Positions 34,721 to 43,986 are shown, counted from the stretch's first letter. The stretch: 64,000 nt of DNA from Aliishimia sp965656085 (GCA_965656085.1 CBFHJA010000010.1:1-64000); one strand, 5' to 3'. Numbers and translations: made by a program. Notes: generated by a model from the letters alone, not told the origin.

Positions 34721-36439
34721 ATGGCTTCCATTTCCGAAAACCCCTCCCCCAGCGACCTGCGCGCCAGCGACGCGGAATATACCGGCCCGATGCTGGCCGC
34801 GGATGGCACGCCGCTGAAGAAATCCCTCGCGCGCTCGCTGCGCATGCAGAAGCTGCGCGCGCTCGGGCTGATCGCCCCGCTGTTGATCTTCGTGCTCGTG
34901 ACCTTCATCGCACCGATCGCGGACATGCTCTTCCGGTCGGTCGAAAACCAGATCGTGTCGGGCACACTGCCCCGCACCGTGGCCGAACTGCAGGACTGGG
35001 ACCCGGTTGCGGGCGAGCCGCCCGCCGAACCGGTGTTCGAGCGGCTCTATTATGATATGTTTCTTGCCGCCGAGGCCCGCGAGCACACCCGCCTCGGCAC
35101 CCGCCTCAACTATGAACAGACCGGCATATCGTCGCTCTTCCGCGGCACGGGCCGCGACTTGGACGATTATGCCGAAACCCAAGTGGAAGCGCTCGAAGAC
35201 AGCGCCGAGGCGTGGGAAGATGAGGCGTTCTGGTTCGGGCTGATGTCCGGCGGCGCCGGAGCCGAGGCCAATATGGACCTGCTCGAAGCGGCCCGCGACC
35301 GGTATGCCGGGCTGACCGGCGATCCGGTGCCCTCTGCGGGGGAGATCGGCTTCCGTCCGGGCGCCGCGATCTCCGCGCTGCTGCCACTGACCGCAGAGGC
35401 CTATGCCGATTTCGCCGTGTTCACCGTGGCCGCCGACGAGGATGTGGTGGCCGAGGAAGAACCGTGGGAGGCGGTGAAACTCTCGCTGCTGCGCGATCTC
35501 AGGGCCGGGGCCGATGTGGCCTCCTATTCGGGCCCCGGCTCGGCCGAACTGGCCGCCGCCGCCGAGCTTGCGACGGGCCTGCCAGAAGTTTCCTTCCGCG
35601 AAACCTTCGAGGCCAGCGACGAAGACTGGACCGCCATCGACACGTGGCGCACCATCCAGACCTATTCACCCACCTACACCTCAGGCTATTTCCTGAACGC
35701 CGTGGACATGCAGAAAGGCCCCGACGGGCCGGAAATGCGCCCCGAGAACGAGCAATTCCTGCTGATGCTCTTCGGCCGCACGCTCTGGATGTCGCTGCTG
35801 ATCACTTTCTCCTGCATCCTGCTCGGCTACCCCATCGCGTGGCTGCTGGCGAACCTGCAGGTGCGCACGGCCAACTTGCTGATGATCCTCGTGCTCCTGC
35901 CCTTCTGGACCTCACTTCTGGTGCGCACCTCAGCCTGGAAGGTCATGCTCCAGCAACAAGGCGTGATCAATGATGTGCTGGTGTGGCTGGGCATGGTGGC
36001 CGATGATGGCCGCCTGATCATGATCAACAACCAGATCGGCACGATCGTCGCGATGACCCATATCCTGCTGCCGTTCATGATCCTGCCCATGTATTCGGTG
36101 ATGCAGACGATCCCGCCCTCCTATTTGCGCGCGGCCAAATCGCTTGGCGCGACGAACTGGACCGCCTTCTGGCGCGTCTACTTCCCGCAATCGGTGCCGG
36201 GCATCGGCGCAGGCTCGATCCTCGTGTTCATCCTCGCCATCGGCTACTACATCACCCCCGAAATTGTCGGCGGCACCAGCGGTATCTTCATCTCCAACCA
36301 GATCGCCTATCACATCTCGTCCTCGCTCAACTGGGGCTTGGCCGCGGCGCTTGGCTCTATCCTGCTGGCAGTCGTGCTGATCCTCTACTGGGCCTATGAC
36401 AAGGTCGTGGGCATCGACAACGTAAAGCTGGGGGGCTGA
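34721..36439 (+). CDS. ABC transporter permease (PotB type) with large periplasmic insertion
   Basis: 572 residues, about twice the normal 280-300. A cytoplasmic start and first helix (LGLIAPLLIFVLVTFIAPIADML, 49-71) are followed by a hydrophilic, acidic region from about 72 to 350 (for example VEALEDSAEAWEDEAFWFGLMSGG) and then the standard permease core with the EAA-like loop SLGATNWTAFWRVYFPQSVPGIGAGS. The extra part must be periplasmic and replaces the short first loop of PotB. Codon use looks like its neighbours. It overlaps no gene and lies 4 bp before the second permease. Confidence 0.9.
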   Translation: MASISENPSPSDLRASDAEYTGPMLAADGTPLKKSLARSLRMQKLRALGLIAPLLIFVLVTFIAPIADMLFRSVENQIVSGTLPRTVAELQDWDPVAGEPPAEPVFERLYYDMFLAAEAREHTRLGTRLNYEQTGISSLFRGTGRDLDDYAETQVEALEDSAEAWEDEAFWFGLMSGGAGAEANMDLLEAARDRYAGLTGDPVPSAGEIGFRPGAAISALLPLTAEAYADFAVFTVAADEDVVAEEEPWEAVKLSLLRDLRAGADVASYSGPGSAELAAAAELATGLPEVSFRETFEASDEDWTAIDTWRTIQTYSPTYTSGYFLNAVDMQKGPDGPEMRPENEQFLLMLFGRTLWMSLLITFSCILLGYPIAWLLANLQVRTANLLMILVLLPFWTSLLVRTSAWKVMLQQQGVINDVLVWLGMVADDGRLIMINNQIGTIVAMTHILLPFMILPMYSVMQTIPPSYLRAAKSLGATNWTAFWRVYFPQSVPGIGAGSILVFILAIGYYITPEIVGGTSGIFISNQIAYHISSSLNWGLAAALGSILLAVVLILYWAYDKVVGIDNVKLGG

Positions 36440-36443
36440 GACC

Positions 36444-37619
36444 ATGGCTGCATTGACACCCGTCACGCCCACCGAACCGACCTTCTACGCTTCGGTCACC
36501 GCTGCCTTCGGCGCGGTCGCTGGCCTCTTCGTCGGCACCGCGCAGGGCTCCGGCCTGCTCGGCCTCGTCGTGGGCGCTGTGCTGCTGGGCGCGATTGCCT
36601 TCGGCGCAGGCGCCTCCGGCAACGAACGCCTCTCCCGCTATGGCATCTTCGGTGCCTTCCTCGGGGGCGGCGCGTTCATCGGCGGGCTGCCCGGCGCGGT
36701 GGTCGGCGGCCTGATGGGCTGGTTCTTCGGCTGGCTGATCTTCTGGCTGGCCGAGAGCCGCTACCGGATGCGCCTTGAGCCCTATCTCACCCCGGCTCAA
36801 GTACTCTGGCACTACAGCTTCCGCGTGATCTGCGGCGCGATCTTCTTCTTCCTGATCACCCCCATCGTCGTGGTGATGCCGCTCAGCTTCAACGCCGAGG
36901 ATTTCTTCACCTTCACACCCGAAATGCTGCGTTTCGATCCGGCGGGCTACAGCCTCAAGCACTACCGCGACTTCTTCACCTCCGACGACTGGCAACAGGC
37001 GCTCCGCAACTCCCTCCTGATCGCCCCCATGGCGACGCTGCTCTCGGTGTCCTTCGGCACGCTGGCCGCCATCGGCCTCAGCCAGCCCCATGTCCCGGCG
37101 CGCCGCGCGATCATGGCGATCCTTATCTCCCCGATGATCGTGCCGCTGATCATCTCGGCTGCTGGGATGTATTTCTTCTACTCCCGCGTCGGGCTGCAAG
37201 GCACCTATTGGGGCGTGGTCCTCGCACATGCCGCCCTCGGCATCCCCTTCGTGATCATCACCGTCACCGCGACTCTGGTGGGCTTCGACCGGTCCCTCAC
37301 CCGCGCGGCGGCGAATATGGGCGCGGGCCCCGTGACGACCTTCTTCCGCGTCCAGATGCCGCTGATCCTGCCCGGCGTGATCTCCGGGGGCCTGTTCGCC
37401 TTCATCACCTCCTTCGACGAGGTGGTGGTGGTCCTGTTCGTCGGCTCCGCCGGGCAACAGACATTGCCATGGCAGATGTTCACCGGCCTGCGCGAGCAGA
37501 TTTCGCCCACGATCCTCGCCGTGGCGACGATCTTGGTCGGTATCTCGATCTTGCTGCTGACCGTGGTCGAACTCCTGCGCCGCCGCTCCGAACGCTTGCG
37601 CGGCATGAGCCCCGGCTGA
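36444..37619 (+). CDS. ABC transporter permease (PotC type) with extra N-terminal membrane module
   Basis: 391 residues against about 260-280 for PotC. The first ~110 residues form a glycine-rich set of three or four extra hydrophobic helices (GAVAGLFVGTAQGSGLLGLVVGAVLLGA, GAFLGGGAFIGGLPGAVVGGLMGWFFGWLIFWLAE). The standard permease follows from about residue 125, with EAA loop AAANMGAGPVTTFFRVQMPLILPGVISG. With PotB, PotA and the binding protein it forms a complete importer. Confidence 0.9.
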   Translation: MAALTPVTPTEPTFYASVTAAFGAVAGLFVGTAQGSGLLGLVVGAVLLGAIAFGAGASGNERLSRYGIFGAFLGGGAFIGGLPGAVVGGLMGWFFGWLIFWLAESRYRMRLEPYLTPAQVLWHYSFRVICGAIFFFLITPIVVVMPLSFNAEDFFTFTPEMLRFDPAGYSLKHYRDFFTSDDWQQALRNSLLIAPMATLLSVSFGTLAAIGLSQPHVPARRAIMAILISPMIVPLIISAAGMYFFYSRVGLQGTYWGVVLAHAALGIPFVIITVTATLVGFDRSLTRAAANMGAGPVTTFFRVQMPLILPGVISGGLFAFITSFDEVVVVLFVGSAGQQTLPWQMFTGLREQISPTILAVATILVGISILLLTVVELLRRRSERLRGMSPG

Positions 37620-37663
37620 CGCGGCACAGAACCGCAACGTCGCCGCAAGACCTGACACGGCAA

Positions 37664-37682
37664 GGTGGGCAATCTGCCCACC
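37664..37682. repeat. Single GGTGGGCA palindrome (half REP-like element)
   Basis: GGTGGGCA-ATC-TGCCCACC, 45 bp after the permease stop and before the dgoK gene. It has one of the two palindromes seen at 4813 and 34330. Confidence 0.7.
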
Positions 37683-37749
37683 CTCACGCCACGGAACACC
37701 CCCACCCAAGACCTATCCGCCGCCCACCGCCTGCGCTATAGGACACCCC

Positions 37750-38649
37750 ATGACGCAAGCAGACTGGATCGGAGTGGATTGGGGCACGACCCACCTGCGC
37801 ACCTTTGCGATGCGCGGCGCGGAGATGCTGGACACGGCCCGGTCGGATCATGGCATGGCGGCCCTCGCCCCCGAGGACTGGGAAGCGGCGCTTCTGTCCC
37901 TGATCGCCCCATGGCTCACCGCGCCCGTCACAGCCGTGATCTGCTGCGGCATGGTCGGCGCGCGGGATGGCTGGATCGAAGCCCCCTACCGCCGCGTCCC
38001 CTGCGCACCCGGCGGCGGCGCCCTGATCCCCGCCCCGGCCCGCGACCCGCGCCTCCATGTGCACGTGATCCCCGGCCTCAGCCAGCACCGCCCGCCCGAC
38101 GTGATGCGCGGCGAGGAGACCCAGATCGCGGGCTTCCTGTCGCGCAACCCGGGCTGGGACGGGGTGCTGTGCCTGCCCGGCACCCACGCCAAATGGGTGC
38201 ATGTGAGCGCGGGCGAGGTGGTGAGCTTCCAGACCTTCCTGACGGGCGAGCTGTTCGGGCTCTTGGCGGAGCACTCCGTCCTGCGCGCCTCGGTTGCCAC
38301 GGACAGCATGGACCAACCTGCCTTTCTGGACGCGGTCTCCGATGCGATGTCCAAGCCCGAAACCCTCGCCGCGCGCCTGTTCCGCCTTCGAGCCGCCGAC
38401 CTGTTGACCGGCACGCCGCCCCAGATCGCCCGCGCCGAACTCTCTGGCCTGCTGATCGGCGCCGAACTGGCCGCCGCCTGCGCCTATTGGCTGGGCCAGC
38501 AGGTGGCGGTGATCGGCGACGCCCCGCTCGCGGGGCTCTACGTGGCCGCGCTGGAGGCCCAAGGCACCCCTGCCGGGCAGGCCCGCGCCGAGGCGATGAC
38601 CCGCGCGGGTCTGCATGCGGCCTACCAGACGCTGGACCGCGCCCCATGA
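37750..38649 (+). CDS. dgoK: 2-dehydro-3-deoxygalactonokinase
   Basis: 299 residues of the DgoK family (ASKHA fold). N-terminal phosphate loop WIGVDWGTTHLRTFAM, then CCGMVGARDGWIEAPYRRVPC and GVLCLPGTHAKWVHVSAGEVVSFQTFLTGELFGLL, all diagnostic. The enzyme phosphorylates 2-keto-3-deoxygalactonate at C6 in the De Ley-Doudoroff galactose pathway. The stop overlaps the start of dgoA by 4 bp. Confidence 0.93.
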   Translation: MTQADWIGVDWGTTHLRTFAMRGAEMLDTARSDHGMAALAPEDWEAALLSLIAPWLTAPVTAVICCGMVGARDGWIEAPYRRVPCAPGGGALIPAPARDPRLHVHVIPGLSQHRPPDVMRGEETQIAGFLSRNPGWDGVLCLPGTHAKWVHVSAGEVVSFQTFLTGELFGLLAEHSVLRASVATDSMDQPAFLDAVSDAMSKPETLAARLFRLRAADLLTGTPPQIARAELSGLLIGAELAAACAYWLGQQVAVIGDAPLAGLYVAALEAQGTPAGQARAEAMTRAGLHAAYQTLDRAP

Positions 38650-39251
38650 GCCTGCCGCTGCTTGCGATCCTGCGCGGCCTGCCTGCGCAAGACGCCCCCG
38701 CCATCGGCACCGCGCTGGTGGAGGCCGGGATCACCCAGATCGAGGTGCCGCTCAACGCCCCCGACGCATTGGACGCGATCCACGCGCTGATCGCGGCTCT
38801 GGGCGATGCGGCGCTGATCGGCGCAGGCACGGTGATGACCCCCTCCGAGGTGGACGCCGTGGCCGAGGCGGGCGGCCAGATCATCGTCTCCCCCAATTGC
38901 GATCCCGCCGTGATCGCCCGCACCAAGGCGCGCGGTTTGCAAAACTGGCCCGGGGTGTTCACCCCCACCGAGGCCTTCACCGCCCTGCGCGCAGGCGCCG
39001 ACGGGCTCAAACTCTTCCCGGCCTCCATGGCGGGCCCCGGCGGGCTGAAGGCCCTGCGCACGGTGCTGCCGCCCGGCACACAGGTCTACGCGGTGGGCGG
39101 CACGGGGCCGGACACCTTCAAGACGTGGATCGAGGCCTCCGCAGACGGCTTCGGGATCGGCTCCGCGCTCTACGCGCCCGGCTTGCCTGCCGCCGAGGTC
39201 GCCACCCGCGCGCAAAAAGTCGTCACCGCCTACAAGGAGGCCGCCCCATGA
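38646..39251 (+). CDS. dgoA: 2-dehydro-3-deoxy-6-phosphogalactonate aldolase
   Basis: 201 residues, KDPG/KDPGal aldolase family. MSLPLLAILRGLPAQDAPAIGTALVEAGITQIEVPLNAP includes the catalytic glutamate (IEVPLN); the Schiff-base lysine is in GADGLKLFPASMAGP; the LxxAGTxM segment is LIGAGTVMTP. It splits KDPGal into pyruvate and glyceraldehyde 3-phosphate. Coupled to both neighbours by ATGA overlaps. Confidence 0.94.
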   Translation: MSLPLLAILRGLPAQDAPAIGTALVEAGITQIEVPLNAPDALDAIHALIAALGDAALIGAGTVMTPSEVDAVAEAGGQIIVSPNCDPAVIARTKARGLQNWPGVFTPTEAFTALRAGADGLKLFPASMAGPGGLKALRTVLPPGTQVYAVGGTGPDTFKTWIEASADGFGIGSALYAPGLPAAEVATRAQKVVTAYKEAAP

Positions 39252-40105
39252 GCGTCTACGATTCCCGCCGCTGCATCCTCGGAGAAGGCCCGCTCTGGCA
39301 TCCCGACCGGGGGCAACTCTTCTGGTTCGACATCATGGACCGCAAGATGATGAGCCGCGAGGGCGACACGGCCCTCACATGGGAGTTCGACGCCTGTGTC
39401 TCCGCGGCAGGCTGGCTCGACACGGACCGCTTGCTCATCGCGTCCGAAACCCGCCTGTTCGTCTTCGATCTGGCCACCGAGACAGACGAGACCGTGACCG
39501 CCCTCGAAGCGGACAATTCGGTGACCCGCTCAAACGATGGCCGGGCCGACCCCTGGGGCGGGTTCTGGATTGGCACGATGGGCCATCACGCGGAGAAACG
39601 TGCCGGGAGCATCTACCGCTACTACCGGGGCGAGCTGCGCCGAATCGCTGGTGAGATCACCGTTGCCAATGCGATCTGCTTCGCCCCGGACCGCTCGGTG
39701 GCCTACTATACCGACACCCCCAAAAGGCAGGTGATGCGCGTCGCTCTCCACCCGGACACCGGCTGGCCCGAGGGCGCGGCGGAGGTCCATCTCGACCTGC
39801 GCGACGCGGGCCTCTATCCCGACGGCGCGGTCACGGATGCGGCAGGCAATCTCTGGATCGCCCAATGGGGCGCGGCGCGGGTGGCCTGCTACGCCCCGGA
39901 CGGGGCGTTCCTGAAGGCGGTTCCGGTGGACGCCGCACAGGCCTCCTGCCCGGCCTTCGGCGGCCCGGACCTGACCGATCTCTATGTTACATCTGCTGCC
40001 GTAAACACCTCAGAGACCTCCCGCACACGCTATGCAGGCACCGGCCAGACCTTCGTGATCGAAGGCGCGGGGCAAGGTACGCGGGAGCCGCGCGTGGTGC
40101 TCTGA
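39248..40105 (+). CDS. SMP-30/gluconolactonase family lactonase (probable galactonolactonase)
   Basis: 285 residues, six-bladed beta-propeller. Metal-site regions: CILGEGPLWHPDRGQLFWFDI (Glu), RSNDGRADPWGGFWIGTMG (Asn/Asp) and LYPDGAVTDAAGNLWIAQWG (Asp). In the galactose pathway it would open D-galactono-lactone to galactonate. Overlaps dgoA by 4 bp. The dehydratase step is not encoded here; the IlvD/Edd gene at 14066 could fill it. Confidence 0.88.
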   Translation: MSVYDSRRCILGEGPLWHPDRGQLFWFDIMDRKMMSREGDTALTWEFDACVSAAGWLDTDRLLIASETRLFVFDLATETDETVTALEADNSVTRSNDGRADPWGGFWIGTMGHHAEKRAGSIYRYYRGELRRIAGEITVANAICFAPDRSVAYYTDTPKRQVMRVALHPDTGWPEGAAEVHLDLRDAGLYPDGAVTDAAGNLWIAQWGAARVACYAPDGAFLKAVPVDAAQASCPAFGGPDLTDLYVTSAAVNTSETSRTRYAGTGQTFVIEGAGQGTREPRVVL

Positions 40106-40124
40106 CAGCTCATGCGGCCGGATT

Positions 40125-40187
40125 GGGGGCTCTGCCCCCGCCGCGCTGTGCGCGTCTCCCCCGGAATATTTGGATCACAAGCAAAGC
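40125..40187 (+). repeat. Composite repeat: two hairpins plus 25-bp motif copy 6
   Basis: GGGGGC-TCT-GCCCCC (40125-40139), CGCGC-TGT-GCGCG (40142-40154) and then the motif CGGAATATTTGG then ATCACAAGCAAAGC (40162-40187). It lies behind the lactonase gene. Confidence 0.65.
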
Positions 40188-40362
40188 AGGAAAGGCGGAA
40201 CAGGCCTTGGCCGCTCCGCCCCAAGGGGACTTGCGTCTTCCTCTTGAACGGTCATCGGCGTCCCCGCCTGTACCGTGTCGGTGATCCTGACAGATCAGCG
40301 TTAAGAAGTGATGGAGATCAGAACAAAGAGAACTCAGATCATGTCCAGCGCGACTCGTTACT

Positions 40363-40430
40363 GTTTTCCTTTTGATCGAAATATCCCGGGGGGTCGTCCG
40401 TTGGTGCGCCATTGGTTCGAGAACCAATGG
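40363..40430 (-). repeat. 25-bp motif copy 7 (reverse) with a 10-bp hairpin
   Basis: Minus-strand reading of 40363-40387 is GGGATATTTCGATC then AAAAGGAAAAC. Beside it, CCATTGGTTC-GA-GAACCAATGG (40409-40430) is a perfect hairpin, which may end transcription of the leftward ubiK gene. The segment 40188-40362 between the inverted motif copies holds nothing recognisable. Confidence 0.7.
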
Positions 40431-40471
40431 ACGACGGGCTGGCCCCCGGTCCCGAACCCGGCAAACAGCGC

Positions 40472-40717
40472 CTACTTCGCCGCAGCTTCCAACGCTTCAA
40501 TCCGCGCCCGCAACGCGTCATTCTCCTCGCGCGCCTTCATCGCCATCGCCCGCACCGCGTCGAACTCCTCGCGGGTGACGAAATCGCGGTCCGCGAGCCA
40601 GCGGTCCACCAGCGACTTGGCGGCGTTCTCCGCCTCCTCGCGCGCACCCTGCGCCACGCCCATCGCGTTTGTCATGAGTTGCGACATGTCGTCAAAAAGT
40701 CTCGAACGGCTCTGCAT
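40472..40717 (-). CDS. ubiK: UbiK/BMFP-family ubiquinone biosynthesis accessory factor
   Basis: 81 residues: MQSRSRLFDDMSQLMTNAMGVAQGAREEAENAAKSLVDRWLADRDFVTREEFDAVRAMAMKAREENDALRARIEALEAAAK. The amphipathic N-terminus and C-terminal coiled coil with DFVTREEFDAVR are the BMFP (formerly YqiC) signature. Such proteins bind membranes and support aerobic ubiquinone synthesis. GGAGG precedes the ATG. Divergent from lgt. Confidence 0.87.
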   Translation of the reverse strand: MQSRSRLFDDMSQLMTNAMGVAQGAREEAENAAKSLVDRWLADRDFVTREEFDAVRAMAMKAREENDALRARIEALEAAAK

Positions 40718-40810
40718 GGCGGCCTCCTATCTGCGTTACCCCTTATATGGGCGAGCCAGCCCCGCCCGGCAAGGTTGACTTCGTCGCAGCCCCGCGCGAC
40801 ACGAGCCTCC

Positions 40811-41707
40811 ATGAGAGCCGTCCTGCCCTTCCCAGATATCTCCCCGGAGATCTTCTCGATCTCGCTCTTCGGGATCGAACTGGCCCTGCGCTGGTACGCG
40901 CTGGCCTATATCGCCGGGATCGTGATCGGCTGGCGTCTGGTGGTGATGACCGTCAAATCCCCCGCGCTCTGGCCGAACCAAAGCCCGGTGATGACCCCCA
41001 AGCAGATCGAGGACCTACTGACATGGGTGATCATCGGCGTGATCCTTGGCGGCCGCCTTGGCTATGCGCTGTTCTACCAACCGGGCTATTACCTCGCCAA
41101 TCCGGGCCAGATCCTGATGATCTGGCAGGGCGGCATGGCCTTCCATGGTGGCCTTCTCGGCGTCATCGTCGCCGCGTGGCTCTACACCGGGTCCCAGAAG
41201 ATCGCCCGGATGAGCGCCGCTGACGCCATCGCTCTCGGGGTGCCGCCGGGCCTCCTGCTGGGGCGGATCGCGAATTTCATCAATGCCGAGCTGTGGGGCC
41301 GCGAAACCACCCTTCCCTGGGGCGTGATCTTCCCCGGCGACGCGGCCCAGACCTGCACCCACGCCGCCTATGGCCTCTGCGCCCGCCACCCCTCGCAACT
41401 CTACGAGGCGCTGCTCGAAGGGCTCCTGCTGGGCGCTCTCCTGCTGTGGCTGGTCTGGCGCCGCGCGGCGTTCAAACGCCCCGGCCTTGTCTGCGGGACG
41501 TTCTTAGCGGGCTATGGCCTGTCGCGCTTTCTGGTCGAGTTCGTCCGCCAGCCCGACGCGCAATTCATCTCCCCCGGTAATCCGCTGGGGCTGGCGTGGC
41601 AGGTGGGCGGCTACGGCCTCACCATGGGGCAGATCCTGTCCTTGCCGATGATCGCCTTCGGCCTTTGGCTGATCGCCCGCGCCCGCCGCCGCGCCGCAGA
41701 GCTGTGA
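40811..41707 (+). CDS. lgt: Prolipoprotein diacylglyceryl transferase
   Basis: 298 residues, seven-helix inner membrane enzyme that adds diacylglycerol to the lipobox cysteine of lipoproteins. Signatures: LRWYALAYIAGIVIGWR, GGRLGYALFY, MAFHGGLLGV, and the Lgt motif GRIANFINAELWGRET; the HPSQLYEALLEG helix follows. ATG 40811 gives the usual MRAVLPFPDISPEIFSI start in spite of a weak ribosome site. First of three closely spaced genes (lgt, midA, pgeF), a common order in Rhodobacterales. Confidence 0.96.
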   Translation: MRAVLPFPDISPEIFSISLFGIELALRWYALAYIAGIVIGWRLVVMTVKSPALWPNQSPVMTPKQIEDLLTWVIIGVILGGRLGYALFYQPGYYLANPGQILMIWQGGMAFHGGLLGVIVAAWLYTGSQKIARMSAADAIALGVPPGLLLGRIANFINAELWGRETTLPWGVIFPGDAAQTCTHAAYGLCARHPSQLYEALLEGLLLGALLLWLVWRRAAFKRPGLVCGTFLAGYGLSRFLVEFVRQPDAQFISPGNPLGLAWQVGGYGLTMGQILSLPMIAFGLWLIARARRRAAEL

Positions 41708-41714
41708 GGCGGGC

Positions 41715-42776
41715 ATGAGCCTCAAGGACCTGCTGCTGGCGCGGATCGCGCAGGATGGCCCGCTGAGCGTGGCTGACTACATGGCCGAATGCCTGCTGCA
41801 CCCCACCTATGGCTACTACGCAACCCGCGATGTGTTCGGCGCGGAAGGCGATTTCATCACCGCCCCGGAGATCTCCCAGATGTTCGGCGAGCTGGTCGGG
41901 CTGGCACTGGCGCAGGCGTGGCTCGATCAGGGCGCACCGCCCGCGCCGGTGCTGGCGGAACTGGGCCCGGGGCGCGGCACGCTGATGCGCGATGCCCTGC
42001 GCGCGATGAAGGCGGTGCCCGGCCTTGCCCCCCGCATCCACCTGATCGAGGCCTCCCCGGCGCTGCGCGCGGTCCAAAAGGACACCCTTGCGGGGCACGC
42101 GGTCGCATGGGCTGACAGCGTGGCCGATCTGCCGGATGGCCCGCTGCTGCTGGTCGCGAACGAGTTCTTCGACGCTCTGCCGATCCGCCAATACCGGCGC
42201 ACCGAAACAGGCTGGGACGAGCTGCGCATCGGCGCGTCAGAGGGACGGTTGACGCGCGGTTTTGCACCTGCTGGTCAAGTCACAGCGCTGGCGCACCGGC
42301 TGGAGGACACCGCTCCGGGCGACATCGTCGAGACCTGCGCCCCCGCCCGGCCCATCGCCTCGGACATCGCGGCGCGAATCGCGGCCCATGGCGGCGCGGC
42401 GCTGATCGCCGATTACGGCGACTGGCGCAGCCTCGGGGATACGTGGCAAGCGCTGCGTGCTCATAAAACCGCCGATCCGCTGGAGGCGCCCGGCGATGCG
42501 GATCTGACAGCGCATGTGGATTTCGAGCCGCTTGTGGAGACGGTGCGGGCGGCAGGCGCGCGGCCTAGCCGTTTGAGCCCGCAGGGTGTTTTCCTCGAAC
42601 GGCTCGGCATCACCCCCCGCGCACAGACCCTCGCGAAAGCCCTCTCAGGCCCGGCGCTTGAGGCCCATATCGCCGCACATCGGCGGTTGACCCACCCCGA
42701 GGAAATGGGAAACCTGTTCAAGGTAATGGGCATCGTGCCGGACGGCGCACCGATGCTGGCCGGACTAGAGGGCTGA
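41715..42776 (+). CDS. SAM-dependent methyltransferase, MidA/NDUFAF7 family
   Basis: 353 residues. SAM-binding LAELGPGRGTLMRDALRAM and the family segments YMAECLLHPTYGYYATRDVFGAEGDFITAPEISQMFGELVG and LLVANEFFDALPIRQY. Mitochondrial NDUFAF7 methylates an arginine of complex I; the bacterial role is likely similar but not proven. 7 bp after lgt. Confidence 0.9.
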   Translation: MSLKDLLLARIAQDGPLSVADYMAECLLHPTYGYYATRDVFGAEGDFITAPEISQMFGELVGLALAQAWLDQGAPPAPVLAELGPGRGTLMRDALRAMKAVPGLAPRIHLIEASPALRAVQKDTLAGHAVAWADSVADLPDGPLLLVANEFFDALPIRQYRRTETGWDELRIGASEGRLTRGFAPAGQVTALAHRLEDTAPGDIVETCAPARPIASDIAARIAAHGGAALIADYGDWRSLGDTWQALRAHKTADPLEAPGDADLTAHVDFEPLVETVRAAGARPSRLSPQGVFLERLGITPRAQTLAKALSGPALEAHIAAHRRLTHPEEMGNLFKVMGIVPDGAPMLAGLEG

Positions 42777-42783
42777 ACGGGCC

Positions 42784-43539
42784 ATGACGCTGGACATCCT
42801 GCGATCGAACGCGCTGAAGAGCGTCAATCACGGGTTTTTCACCCGCGCAGGCGGAGCCTCGTCGGGCATTTTCGAAGGGCTGAATTGCGGCCATGGCAGT
42901 TCCGACCAGTCCGGCGCGGTGGCGGTGAACCGCGCGCGCGTGGCCGAGGCGATGGGCCATGCGCCGGAGGCTCTTGTGGGGGTGCATCAGGTCCATTCCG
43001 CAGAGGCGGTGACCATCACCAGACCGCTGCCGGACCCGCCCCGCGCCGACGCGCTGGTGACCGCCGCGCCGGACGTCGTTCTCACGATCCTGACCGCCGA
43101 TTGCCAGCCGGTGCTCTTCGCCGACCCGCAGGCGCAGGTGATCGGCGCGGCCCATGCGGGCTGGCGCGGGGCGCTCGATGGCGTGCTCGAAGCGACGCTC
43201 GACGCAATGGAGGGCCTCGGCGCGCAGCGCGGCGCGATCACAGCGGTGATCGGCCCGTCGATCAGCCAGCGCGCCTATGAGGTCGGCCCGGAGTTCTTCG
43301 ACCGCTTTATCGCGGCCGATCCCGCCTATGGCCGCTTCTTCGCGGCGGGCGACGAGGACCGGATGCAGTTCGATTTGCCGGGCTTCGGGCTTTACCGGCT
43401 GCGCGAGGCGGGGGTGGGCCATGCGGAATGGACACGCCATTGCACCTATTCGGACCCGGCGCGGTTCTTCAGCTATCGCCGCTCGGTGCATCGCAAGGAG
43501 GCCGATTACGGGCGCCTGATCTCGGCGATCTGCCTCTGA
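42784..43539 (+). CDS. pgeF: Peptidoglycan editing factor PgeF (YfiH/laccase-domain)
   Basis: 251 residues of the Cu-oxidase_4/YfiH family. Metal-site residues are in GVHQVHSAEAV (His), LTADCQPVLF (Cys) and AAHAGWRGALDGV (His). PgeF removes wrongly inserted peptidoglycan precursors in E. coli; older annotations say polyphenol oxidase or purine nucleoside phosphorylase. 7 bp after the methyltransferase gene. Confidence 0.92.
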   Translation: MTLDILRSNALKSVNHGFFTRAGGASSGIFEGLNCGHGSSDQSGAVAVNRARVAEAMGHAPEALVGVHQVHSAEAVTITRPLPDPPRADALVTAAPDVVLTILTADCQPVLFADPQAQVIGAAHAGWRGALDGVLEATLDAMEGLGAQRGAITAVIGPSISQRAYEVGPEFFDRFIAADPAYGRFFAAGDEDRMQFDLPGFGLYRLREAGVGHAEWTRHCTYSDPARFFSYRRSVHRKEADYGRLISAICL

Positions 43540-43636
43540 CCGGGGCCGCGCCCCGCGCAACAATTTCCATGGTTAGGCCGCATTGTTGCCGGAATGGCGG
43601 GCGAGTCTGGACGGGTCACTCATCAGGAGACCCCAC

Positions 43637-43777
43637 ATGCGCCGCCAACCCCGTTCCCGCTTCCTGCGCTCCATCATCCGCACCGCATCGCAGACCGAGT
43701 TGCAGATGCCCTGGACCCGCGCCCGCCCGCCGAAACCTGCCGCGCCGGAAAAGGTGGTGCAGTTCCGCCGGGCCTGA
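43637..43777 (+). CDS. Small basic hypothetical protein
   Basis: 46 residues: MRRQPRSRFLRSIIRTASQTELQMPWTRARPPKPAAPEKVVQFRRA. Strongly basic, no signal peptide or helix long enough for a membrane. A good GGAGA ribosome site lies 8 bp upstream of the ATG, supporting expression. It sits behind pgeF and before repeat copy B. No family known to me. Confidence 0.5.
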   Translation: MRRQPRSRFLRSIIRTASQTELQMPWTRARPPKPAAPEKVVQFRRA

Positions 43778-43802
43778 CCGCTGGGAGACGGACGCGTGGG
43801 CG

Positions 43803-43986
43803 AAAGGTTAACACCGGGGCACCGCACGGTGCGTTAACCCCGGAACGAATCAAAAACGAGCCATACAAGTGCCATACGCGCAGCCATACGCCGGGCCATA
43901 CCGCTGCCACACCTTGTTTTTATGGCGTTAACCCGGATTTTGGCGGTTTTCAGGGTTTCCGCCGTTGCGCCCGTTCGGTGCGTTAA
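43803..43986. repeat. Iteron-like intergenic repeat, copy B
   Basis: 184 bp with the same order as copy A at 12891: AAAGGTTAAC; ACCGCACGGT box with GTTAAC; CCCGGAACGAATC (43839-43851); heptamers GCCATAC at 43860, 43871, 43883 and 43895 and GCCACAC at 43906 (spacing 11, 12, 12, 11 bp); CTTGTTTTTATGGCGTTAAC (43913-43932); and final GTTAAC overlapping the stop codon of the leftward hydrolase gene. Between convergent genes, like copy A. Confidence 0.85.
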
